Shown here in pieces: positions 6,066 to 11,928 of a stretch of DNA of 28,017 bases. Source of the stretch: a virus; the IMG/VR virus record IMGVR_UViG_3300033571_005202, positions 1 through 28,017 of that record. The stretch is one strand, 5' to 3'. Under the pieces are notes generated by a model. That model did not search any database, was not told where the DNA came from, and worked only from the letters and a program-made list of their open reading frames with translations. Positions within the stretch are counted from its first letter, which is position 1, and the number at the start of each line of letters is the position of its first letter. The translations under genes and the position numbers were made by a program.

Positions 6066-6329
6066 TTATTCTTTTATTTCAAATTTTTTGGTGATTTGTT
6101 CTTTAATGTCGTTACATGTATCATCGACATCCCAGTTATGCTCAAGCGCAAGTTTATGTCGTTCAGAAACTACTGAAGCACATTCCTTTGCTATCAAACT
6201 TGCAAACATTTCAAGTGCATCTGGAAACTCTCTGTTCTCCTGCCAGATGCGCTCTTTGTTTCCATTTGCCCAAGGTCCCTGAACCATCCCTGCCTCTCTG
6301 GCAAGTCGTATAATTATGTTCGTGTTCAT
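6066..6329 (-). CDS. Small phage protein of unknown function, 87 residues
   Basis: Begins MNTNIIIRLAREAGMVQGPW and continues with FASLIAKECASVV, a pattern (xLAxxAG ... FAxLIxxEC) that I know from many short, unassigned phage proteins. ATG 6329 is chosen with AGGA 10 bases upstream; a TTG at 6338 would add three residues. It follows the 188-residue gene after a 3-base gap and shares its promoter. Function unknown. Confidence 0.65.
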   Translation of the reverse strand: MNTNIIIRLAREAGMVQGPWANGNKERIWQENREFPDALEMFASLIAKECASVVSERHKLALEHNWDVDDTCNDIKEQITKKFEIKE

Positions 6330-6341
6330 AGCCTGCAAATC

Positions 6342-6908
6342 CTACTCAATTACAATCTCCTCACCTTTTTCATCAATCATACGATCAAGACAATACAGAG
6401 AACAATCAAAAAATTCTTGAAGTTCCTGTTTTGTCTTATAGTATTTAACACCATCAATTTTATACCAAATTTTTACACCTTGATATTGGACTAGTTTGAT
6501 CCCGGCGGCGGCATATGCATCTTCCCAGTTATAATTTTCTTTGTTCTGGTATTCTACCAGCCGCATATTTTCTTCAGCTGTTGTATAATGAACATTACAA
6601 GATTTTTTGATAAAGTTTAAAAGTTCCTGATATTGGACTTTATCTTTAATCATTTGGATAATTTTTCGAGCTGAATTGGCACGACCGTTGTAGTGTTCTT
6701 TTGTCATTTTTGTCATTCTGCCGTTATACATCTTAATGGCGGCCAGAGATGTGTAACCAGAGTAAATTGGCTTTAGATCATGTATTTGATGACGAATTGC
6801 TTGAAATATAAATTCGTCTCTGACATTTACGAGATTTGATAAACTAACACAATAATTAGCAAAACCTTCATAGTCTTCACGAGCTGAGGATTTATTTTCC
6901 GTTTCCAT
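6342..6908 (-). CDS. Protein of unknown function, 188 residues
   Basis: I do not recognise the family. It starts METENKSSAREDYEGFANYC and looks mainly alpha-helical, with a central basic block (RANSARKIIQMIKDKVQYQE, about 75-95) and a C-terminal part that looks like a small mixed fold ending in a helix-turn-helix-like stretch (YKTKQELQEFFDCSLYCLDR). That last part resembles modules that follow phage nuclease or DNA-binding domains, but I cannot support a specific call. AAAAGGAA lies before the ATG. Promoter at 6967-6939. Confidence 0.65.
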   Translation of the reverse strand: METENKSSAREDYEGFANYCVSLSNLVNVRDEFIFQAIRHQIHDLKPIYSGYTSLAAIKMYNGRMTKMTKEHYNGRANSARKIIQMIKDKVQYQELLNFIKKSCNVHYTTAEENMRLVEYQNKENYNWEDAYAAAGIKLVQYQGVKIWYKIDGVKYYKTKQELQEFFDCSLYCLDRMIDEKGEEIVIE

Positions 6909-6925
6909 TTCGGGTTCCTTTTGTT

Positions 6926-6947
6926 ACCTTATAGAATCAGTATAAAC
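6926..6947 (-). repeat. 22-bp promoter repeat, copy 2
   Basis: Identical to 6018-6039 over 22 bases; includes the TATACT -10 of the promoter for the 188-residue gene and the first transcribed bases. Confidence 0.8.
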
Positions 6948-6967
6948 AATTTAACAGTTGATGTCAA
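6939..6967 (-). promoter_or_regulatory. Strong sigma-70-type promoter for the 188-residue gene
   Basis: Minus strand TTGACA (6967-6962), 17-base spacer, TATACT (6944-6939), followed by the 22-bp element repeated at 6018-6039. Confidence 0.8.
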
Positions 6968-6970
6968 CAA

Positions 6971-7318
6971 TTATGACCAGTGCTTTAAAAAGTTATCCAT
7001 GTAAGTGCGAATATTTTCAGCACCCACAGGGTTCTTTGAATGAACCATATATACAAAGTCTTCCGGAAGTTTCATTCCATCCATAATCATATCACACAGT
7101 TTTTGTGCAATTTCATAACCAGTCTTTTCACCCTCACCAAGATCATGATCAAAACTGATAAGTTTCGGAAAACCGAGTGTGATCACAATGTCAAGAACCT
7201 CAAGCCAATTTAGAGCAATTATCCAGTCTTTGTCTCGGTAAAGTGCTTGATCTTGCCAAGTACCCCACTTTACATCCATGGGAATTCGTTCATCATCAAT
7301 GAAAAGATTGTAGCTCAT
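6971..7318 (-). CDS. Cyclic-phosphate-processing receiver domain protein (cREC-like)
   Basis: 115 residues forming one receiver-like domain. Features are LFIDDERIP at 5-13, ISFDHDLGEGEKTGYEIA at 54-71 with acidic pocket residues D57 and D59, and the end block VHSKNPVGAENI at 92-103. The F/SFDHDLG and HSxNPxGxxNI blocks separate this family from ordinary response regulators; I recall it as the cREC domain predicted to act on cyclic phosphates in RNA repair contexts. ATG 7318 is chosen because GAGGTG stands 4 bases before it; an in-frame ATG at 7330 overlaps that ribosome binding site. It is the first leftward gene, next to the switch in transcription direction. Confidence 0.7.
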   Translation of the reverse strand: MSYNLFIDDERIPMDVKWGTWQDQALYRDKDWIIALNWLEVLDIVITLGFPKLISFDHDLGEGEKTGYEIAQKLCDMIMDGMKLPEDFVYMVHSKNPVGAENIRTYMDNFLKHWS

Positions 7319-7335
7319 TTTGCACCTCATTACCG

Positions 7336-7343
7336 TATAAATA
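7336..7343 (+). promoter_or_regulatory. T4-type late promoter for the tail-tube-like gene
   Basis: TATAAATA on the plus strand, a perfect T4 late -10 consensus, about 41 bases before the ATG at 7384. The only structural-type gene in the window stands directly downstream, and the late sigma gp55 is encoded nearby. Confidence 0.65.
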
Positions 7344-7344
7344 G

Positions 7345-7373
7345 ATAGTATACCGATTCTTCACATTTGTCAA
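7345..7373 (-). promoter_or_regulatory. Sigma-70-type promoter for the cREC gene
   Basis: Minus strand TTGACA (7373-7368), then TACTAT after 17 bases (7350-7345) or TATACT after 15 (7352-7347). It carries AGAATCGGTATA before the -10. It faces away from, and partly overlaps, the region of the late promoter at 7336-7343. Confidence 0.65.
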
Positions 7374-7383
7374 CGGAAATGAA

Positions 7384-7869
7384 ATGATAACAAATTATTT
7401 TTCACCACTAGAATTTATAGTGACCGTCAAGAGACTTCCTCACATTGAATTCTTCACACAGAGAACACAGATACCTTCAGTGTCTGCATCACCTGTTGAA
7501 AAACCAACTCCATTTAATATAATGTACGAAACTCCGGATAAATTAAGATATGAAAATTTCAATTTTTCATTTATTATAGATGAGAAAATGAATAATTATC
7601 TTGAAGTATATAACTGGATTAAAGGTATTACATTTCCGCAAAATTTTGATCAATTTAAAGCTATTAACGAAAGCAAAGAAGGCCGTTTTTCAGATATATC
7701 AGTTTTGGTATTAAACAGCAATAAAAATCCTTCTATTAATATTACTTATAAAAATTGCTTCCCTATAAGTCTTTCTGAAATTACATTAGACACAACTTCT
7801 TCTGATTTAGTTTACCCAGAAGCAACTGTTACTTTCCAGTATGACTATTACGAAATAGAACAGATTTAA
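7384..7869 (+). CDS. Tail-tube-like structural protein (gp19-fold)
   Basis: 161 residues, the size of T4 gp19 (163). The first 40 residues resemble the N-terminal strand of tube proteins. The second half matches the tube-fold layout: NWIKGITFPQNFDQFK near 78-93, DISVLVLNSNKNPSINITYK near 104-123, the turn FPISLSEITLDTTSS, and a final strand ATVTFQYDYYEIE (gp19 ends EVTLALDYWE). I infer a tail-tube, tube-initiator or baseplate-hub protein of this fold; the exact T4 counterpart is uncertain. It lies alone between early genes, with its own late promoter. Its ribosome binding site is weak (GGAAATGA). Confidence 0.6.
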   Translation: MITNYFSPLEFIVTVKRLPHIEFFTQRTQIPSVSASPVEKPTPFNIMYETPDKLRYENFNFSFIIDEKMNNYLEVYNWIKGITFPQNFDQFKAINESKEGRFSDISVLVLNSNKNPSINITYKNCFPISLSEITLDTTSSDLVYPEATVTFQYDYYEIEQI

Positions 7870-7873
7870 GTAG

Positions 7874-7901
7874 TTGACTTTTATACAAAACATTATATAA
7901 T
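7874..7901 (+). promoter_or_regulatory. Sigma-70-type promoter for uvsY-uvsW
   Basis: TTGACT (7874-7879), 16-base spacer, perfect TATAAT (7896-7901), 33 bases before the uvsY start. Confidence 0.75.
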
Positions 7902-7934
7902 ACTAAAAAGTAGATCTATATTATGGAGACTTCT

Positions 7935-8372
7935 ATGACACTGGAAGAATTAAATGAAATGTGGGCTAAGGATGCCAAGATAGATGAAGCTCAATTAGGG
8001 CATGAAGCTATTAAAATTCCACAATTACACAACAAATATTATACAATTTACAGCAAAGAGGCTCTTCGGATGCGGAAATATAAAGCCGATCTGAAGGAAC
8101 TTGAGCATGCCAAGTATGAATGGTACACTGGTAGCATGGCGGAAGAAGATATAAAGTCACGAGGCTGGCGCCCAAATCCGCTAAAAATTCTCCGAACAGA
8201 TGTAAATAAATATATTGAGAGTGATAAAGATATTATCAACTTGAGTCTCAAGATCGACTATCACATGCAAATAGCAAATTATCTTGAGGATATCATTAGA
8301 CAAATCAATAACAGAAACTTTATGATTAAAGCTGCTATTGATTGGGCCAAATTCCAGGCTGGGGGTTTTTAA
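7935..8372 (+). CDS. uvsY: UvsY recombination mediator
   Basis: UvsY helps load the UvsX recombinase onto single-stranded DNA coated with gp32. The 145-residue protein (T4 UvsY 137) opens MTLEELNEMWAKDAKIDEAQ, close to T4's opening, and keeps LGHEAIKIPQLHNKY, the central YEWYTG, the helix SDKDIINLSLKIDYH, RNFMIKAAIDW and the ending FQAGGF (T4 FEAGK). ATG 7935 has GGAG 6 bases upstream; an in-frame ATG at 7923 overlaps that site. The uvsW gene follows after 7 bases, the neighbour order typical of T4-like phages. Confidence 0.88.
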   Translation: MTLEELNEMWAKDAKIDEAQLGHEAIKIPQLHNKYYTIYSKEALRMRKYKADLKELEHAKYEWYTGSMAEEDIKSRGWRPNPLKILRTDVNKYIESDKDIINLSLKIDYHMQIANYLEDIIRQINNRNFMIKAAIDWAKFQAGGF

Positions 8373-8379
8373 ATATATT

Positions 8380-9885
8380 ATGCCAGATGTAGTAACGATT
8401 GAATATTTTGATGACGTACACATGAAAGTACTTGGGGACCCTGGTGTCCGCCAAGAATTATCACAGTATTTTTCTTTTAGACCACCGGGTTATCAATTTA
8501 CACCAGCATATAAAAATAGAGTGTGGGATGGTTACATACGTTTGTATCAACCAATGCGGCCACTTCTATATGCTGGTCTTGTTGATTATATTCAGAAATT
8601 CTGTGAAGATCGTGAATATGAACTTGTTATTCCAGAATCAATGTCACCTGAAACTGACATTCCAGATAACTACGTAGAAGAACTTGCTGAAGAGATTGGT
8701 GCAAAACTAAATCCGCGCGATTATCAAATTCAATATGTTCTGAATGCTCTTCGTAATAGAAGATCACTTTCACTGTCTCCAACATCTTCTGGTAAATCAT
8801 TTATCATTTACTTGATCCAGCAGCATTATTGGAGAGCATTTAATCATCGCACATTGATTATTGTTCCAACAATTTCACTAGTACATCAGATGGCTGGTGA
8901 CTTCGTTGATTATGGTTGTGATCCAAAAGAGATTTACAAAATTCAGGGCGGTGTTGATAAGACAACATCAGCTCCAATTGTAGTTTCAACGTGGCAGTCA
9001 CTTATTCGTCAACCAAAAGAATGGTTTGACCAATTTCGTGTAGTACTTGGAGACGAAGCACACTTGTTTCAAGCAAAATCATTGACTACAATTATGGAAA
9101 AACTGACAGATGCACCTTACCGTCATGGTTTCACAGGTACAATTTCGTCTGAGTCCAAGGTTCATAGACTGATACTCGAAGGTGTGTTCGGTCCAATCAA
9201 GCGCTTTGTGACTACAAAACAACTTATGGATGAAGGTACTGTTGCTGACTTCAAGGTGAAAGCTCTTGTTCTCCAACACGACAAAGAGTCCAAAGATATG
9301 TTTGCAAAAACTCTCAAAGACATGAAGAAGAAAAATCCTACCAAAAAGAACATGGTATATGCATTTGAAAAGGAATATCTTTTCAGTAATGAGAAACGAA
9401 ATAAATTCATTCAAAAGCTTGTCCATTCATTGGATAATCAGAATAATTTGATACTTTTTGACTGGGTTGAAAAACACGGCAAGATCTTGGAACCTTTGCT
9501 GCGCAAAGAAGGACGAGTCCTGCACTTCATTTATGGTAACACACCAGGTGAAGAACGTGAACGAATTCGTCATTTGATTGAGAATGATCCAGAAAAGAGA
9601 CATGACATTCTTGCATCATATGGTGTGTTCTCTACTGGTGTTTCCATCAAGAGAATTGATAATGCTATCTTTGCGTCTGCATATAAAGCAGAGATCAAGA
9701 CTCTCCAATCAATTGGTAGAACACTTCGTAAAGGCAACGGCTCGGATAAAGCAATCCTGTATGATATTACAGATGATCTATCAGTTGGTTCCTTCACCAA
9801 TTATACTCTCCAACATTTCCGCCGCCGCATTGAAATCTATGCCGCGGAACAATTTCCATTCCGAATCTATAATATAGATTTGTAG
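8380..9885 (+). CDS. uvsW: UvsW RNA-DNA and recombination helicase
   Basis: A superfamily 2 helicase that unwinds branched DNA and R-loops and helps switch from origin- to recombination-primed replication. 501 residues (T4 UvsW about 500). The N-terminal domain has RPPGYQFTPAYKNRVWDGY near 34-52; motif I SPTSSGKS is at 133-140 (T4 has a similar PTSAGKS); motif II DEAH at 225-228; motif III FTGTISSES; and C-terminal helicase motifs include SYGVFSTGVSIKRID and QSIGRTLRKGNGSDKA. ATG 8380 is chosen over an in-frame ATG at 8338 inside uvsY; GGGGG is upstream at a long spacing. A promoter at 9951-9924 points back into this gene. Confidence 0.93.
   Translation: MPDVVTIEYFDDVHMKVLGDPGVRQELSQYFSFRPPGYQFTPAYKNRVWDGYIRLYQPMRPLLYAGLVDYIQKFCEDREYELVIPESMSPETDIPDNYVEELAEEIGAKLNPRDYQIQYVLNALRNRRSLSLSPTSSGKSFIIYLIQQHYWRAFNHRTLIIVPTISLVHQMAGDFVDYGCDPKEIYKIQGGVDKTTSAPIVVSTWQSLIRQPKEWFDQFRVVLGDEAHLFQAKSLTTIMEKLTDAPYRHGFTGTISSESKVHRLILEGVFGPIKRFVTTKQLMDEGTVADFKVKALVLQHDKESKDMFAKTLKDMKKKNPTKKNMVYAFEKEYLFSNEKRNKFIQKLVHSLDNQNNLILFDWVEKHGKILEPLLRKEGRVLHFIYGNTPGEERERIRHLIENDPEKRHDILASYGVFSTGVSIKRIDNAIFASAYKAEIKTLQSIGRTLRKGNGSDKAILYDITDDLSVGSFTNYTLQHFRRRIEIYAAEQFPFRIYNIDL
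9864..9880. repeat. Palindrome at the 3' end of uvsW
   Basis: AATCTATA-A-TATAGATT is a perfect 8-bp inverted repeat with a one-base centre, overlapping the last codons of uvsW. The outer GAATCTA (9863-9869) can instead pair with TAGATTC (9883-9889). A run of weak stems continues to AGGTttcACCTTT at 9890-9900, possibly an inefficient terminator. A one-base centre is too small for an RNA loop, so protein binding is also possible. Confidence 0.35.
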
Positions 9886-9923
9886 ATTCAGGTTTCACCT
9901 TTATCTTCATGGATGATAATCCA

Positions 9924-9951
9924 ATTATACCATGTGTCGTGAATTTGTCAA
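9924..9951 (-). promoter_or_regulatory. Leftward consensus promoter antisense to uvsW
   Basis: Minus strand TTGACA (9951-9946), 16-base spacer, TATAAT (9929-9924): both hexamers are perfect. Transcription from about 9917 would run into uvsW on the opposite strand; no convincing leftward gene lies there. It is one half of the symmetric region 9942-9987. Confidence 0.65.
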
Positions 9952-9987
9952 CTAAAATTGTAGCCGATTCTTTTTAGTTGACAAATT
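9942..9987. repeat. 16-bp perfect inverted repeat joining two divergent promoters
   Basis: AATTTGTCAACTAAAA (9942-9957) and TTTTAGTTGACAAATT (9972-9987) are exact reverse complements separated by 14 bases. Each arm contains a TTGACA -35, so the element makes a back-to-back promoter pair. The spacer contains CCGATTCT, the reverse complement of the AGAATCGG box in other promoters here. Confidence 0.85.
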
Positions 9988-10005
9988 AATACTTTAGTAT
10001 ATTAT
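9978..10005 (+). promoter_or_regulatory. Sigma-70-type promoter for gp55
   Basis: TTGACA (9978-9983), 16-base spacer, TATTAT (10000-10005). The ribosome binding site AAAGGA (10018-10023) and ATG at 10035 follow. Confidence 0.7.
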
Positions 10006-10034
10006 AAAATAAAAACCGAAAGGATTCTATCATT

Positions 10035-10577
10035 ATGCTACAAAAAAGAGTTAAAAAGAATTACATTAATAATAGAGATCTTTATGAGGCACTCATTCAA
10101 TATCAAAAAGATTGTCGTGATGCCGAAAATTCAGGCGAAGAAAAACCTATGGTACCCAAATACATAGGTGAATCGATATATCAAATTGCAACAAGGTTAT
10201 CTACAAAACCTAACTTTTCAGGTTATTCTTTCAAAGAAGACATGATCATGGACGGTATAGAAAATTGTCTGCAATATATGCATAACTTCAATCCCGAAAA
10301 GACTGAAAATCCATTTGCATATTTTACACAAATTATATGGTATGCATTCTTGCGAAGGATTGCTAAAGAAAAGAAACAAATGTATATTAGATACAAATCT
10401 TCACATGAAATGATCTCTATGGGTGAAACATATGAAGGCGGTTCCGAACTTGCCCTTCACTTAAATACGAGTGCAGACTATATCAATAATTTCATTGAAG
10501 ATTATGAAAGTAAATTAGTTAAAAATAAAAAAGAAAAAGAGATAGACGAGGTTCCTGATGTTACCGACGATAATTGA
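10035..10577 (+). CDS. 55: gp55-like sigma factor for late transcription
   Basis: gp55 directs host RNA polymerase to TATAAATA late promoters and works with the sliding clamp. 180 residues (T4 gp55 185). Typical blocks: VKKNYINNRDLYEALIQY at 7-24; FKEDMIMDGIENCLQYMHNF near 72-91, the reduced sigma region 2; and NPFAYFTQIIWYAFLRRIAK near 98-117, the promoter-melting and -10-contacting helix pair. The C-terminal tail is acidic and Lys-rich; the clamp-binding end of T4 gp55 is not obvious. Two late-type octamers stand upstream of genes in this window (7336 and 4248), consistent with its role. The next small gene overlaps its end by 20 bases. Confidence 0.9.
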   Translation: MLQKRVKKNYINNRDLYEALIQYQKDCRDAENSGEEKPMVPKYIGESIYQIATRLSTKPNFSGYSFKEDMIMDGIENCLQYMHNFNPEKTENPFAYFTQIIWYAFLRRIAKEKKQMYIRYKSSHEMISMGETYEGGSELALHLNTSADYINNFIEDYESKLVKNKKEKEIDEVPDVTDDN

Positions 10578-10716
10578 AGATTATATAAAGAATTTGACTA
10601 ACAAAAATACACACATTGAAAGACGCCAATTTTATTATATGACTTTACTTAAAATTAGAGACGAAGTTGGTTCCGCTATTGACAAATATGAAAAGGAAAA
10701 GAGCACACGTAAATGA
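10558..10716 (+). CDS. Small protein of unknown function between gp55 and gp47, 52 residues
   Basis: A short gene from ATG 10558, starting MLPTIIEDYIKNLTNKNTHI, charged and helical, with no recognised domain. It overlaps the end of gp55 by 20 bases and its TGA overlaps the gp47 ATG (ATGA). It fills the 135 bases between the two genes, so it is probably translated. T4-like phages often keep small ORFs here; I cannot assign a function. Confidence 0.65.
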   Translation: MLPTIIEDYIKNLTNKNTHIERRQFYYMTLLKIRDEVGSAIDKYEKEKSTRK

Positions 10717-11774
10717 AGATAGCTATATTATGTGACAGTCACTTTGGAATAAGATCGGACAGTAAGACATTTTTAGAACATCAATCTAAATTCTTTGCCA
10801 ATTTATTTTTTCCATATTTGGAAGAATATAAAATTGATACTGTATTACATCTAGGTGACATATTTGACCGCAGAAAATACATTAATTTTTACACTCTCAA
10901 AAAATCAAGAGAGTTCTTTTTTGATGAGTTAAAGCGCCGCGACATTGAAATGCATGCAATTCTAGGAAATCATGATACGTTCTTTACAACGACAAATGAA
11001 GTCAATTCAGTCGCACTACTTTTGAAGGAATATGATAACATACACATTTATGAACATGAGGTTGTCCATCTTGACTTCGGTTCAACTAAATTTGCTATGT
11101 GTCCTTGGCTGACTAAAGAAAATACTGAACAGAATATTAAAATACTAAAAGAATCAAAGGCACACATCCTATGTGGTCACCTTGATTTAAAGGGGTTTGA
11201 GTTGATGAAGGGTATTGTCAGCGACCATGGATTTGATCATAAAGAGTTTGTAAACTTTGAAGCTGTATATTCTGGACATTACCACCATCAATCTGAATAC
11301 GGTAATGTCAAATATCTTGGGGCCCAATATGAAATGAATTGGTCGGATTACGGCTGTAAAAAAGGGTTTCATGTTATAGATACTGAAACAAGAGAGTTGA
11401 CATTTGTTGAAAATGATGATAGAATATATCATAAAATAGATTATGATGATATTGACCTGGCAATTGATGACATTGCAGCTCTTGATACATCAATTTTAAA
11501 AGATTGCTATGTCAAAGTCATAGTAAAAAATAGAACAAATCCATATCTATATGATTTATTCCTAAATAGATTAAATGAATGTGGTGCTGCTGATATTAAG
11601 ACAGTGGAAGATGAATTGAATTTATCTGGAATTGGTGTTGATGAAATGCTTGAAGAAGCCAAAGACACAAAAGATATATTACATTCATACATTGACTCTG
11701 TAGAAACTAATATCAATAAAAGTAAAATCAAAAAAGTTGTAGATCAATTATATCTGGAAGCAATGAACGTTTGA
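10713..11774 (+). CDS. 47: gp47 recombination nuclease subunit (Mre11/SbcD-like)
   Basis: Nuclease half of the gp46/gp47 complex, which resects double-strand ends for recombination-dependent replication and host DNA breakdown. 353 residues (T4 gp47 339). The metallophosphoesterase motifs are all present: CDSHFG at 7-12, HLGDIFDRR near 46-54, LGNHDTFF near 88-95, CGHLDLKG and SGHYHHQS. Metal-binding Asp and His residues are intact. The C-terminal third (IDYDDIDLAIDDIAALD onward) is the usual cap and partner-binding part. Coupled by ATGA to the upstream small ORF. Confidence 0.93.
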   Translation: MKIAILCDSHFGIRSDSKTFLEHQSKFFANLFFPYLEEYKIDTVLHLGDIFDRRKYINFYTLKKSREFFFDELKRRDIEMHAILGNHDTFFTTTNEVNSVALLLKEYDNIHIYEHEVVHLDFGSTKFAMCPWLTKENTEQNIKILKESKAHILCGHLDLKGFELMKGIVSDHGFDHKEFVNFEAVYSGHYHHQSEYGNVKYLGAQYEMNWSDYGCKKGFHVIDTETRELTFVENDDRIYHKIDYDDIDLAIDDIAALDTSILKDCYVKVIVKNRTNPYLYDLFLNRLNECGAADIKTVEDELNLSGIGVDEMLEEAKDTKDILHSYIDSVETNINKSKIKKVVDQLYLEAMNV

Positions 11775-11778
11775 AGTC

Positions 11779-11928
11779 ATGTATTACTATCATGTACTCA
11801 TAGGAACACTTCATATTGATTTAATTAAGGCTTCTTCTCCAGAAGAGGCCATTAAACTTATAAAAATAAAATTTGGTTCATCTAGTATATACTCAAGTAT
11901 ACACAAGTACCGAGCAGTGAGGGCTTAA
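11779..11928 (+). CDS. Small protein of unknown function between gp47 and gp46, 49 residues
   Basis: A gene of 49 residues from ATG 11779, beginning MYYYHVLIGTLHIDLIKASS. A strand followed by the helix PEEAIKLIKIKFG suggests a small beta-alpha fold. Its TAA shares a base with the gp46 ATG, so gp47, this gene and gp46 form one translationally coupled set. It occupies the position of T4 46.1, though I cannot prove homology. No obvious ribosome binding site beyond TTTGAAG. Confidence 0.65.
   Translation: MYYYHVLIGTLHIDLIKASSPEEAIKLIKIKFGSSSIYSSIHKYRAVRA

Noticed and set aside
9791-9911. 38-residue minus-strand ORF just after the leftward promoter at 9951
   Set aside because: It starts at an ATG without a ribosome binding site, lies almost wholly opposite the uvsW coding end and shows no protein-like pattern.
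9886-10034. Possible tRNA or ncRNA gene in the largest gap
   Set aside because: No cloverleaf or anticodon-arm pattern found; the gap is explained by the divergent promoters and inverted repeat.
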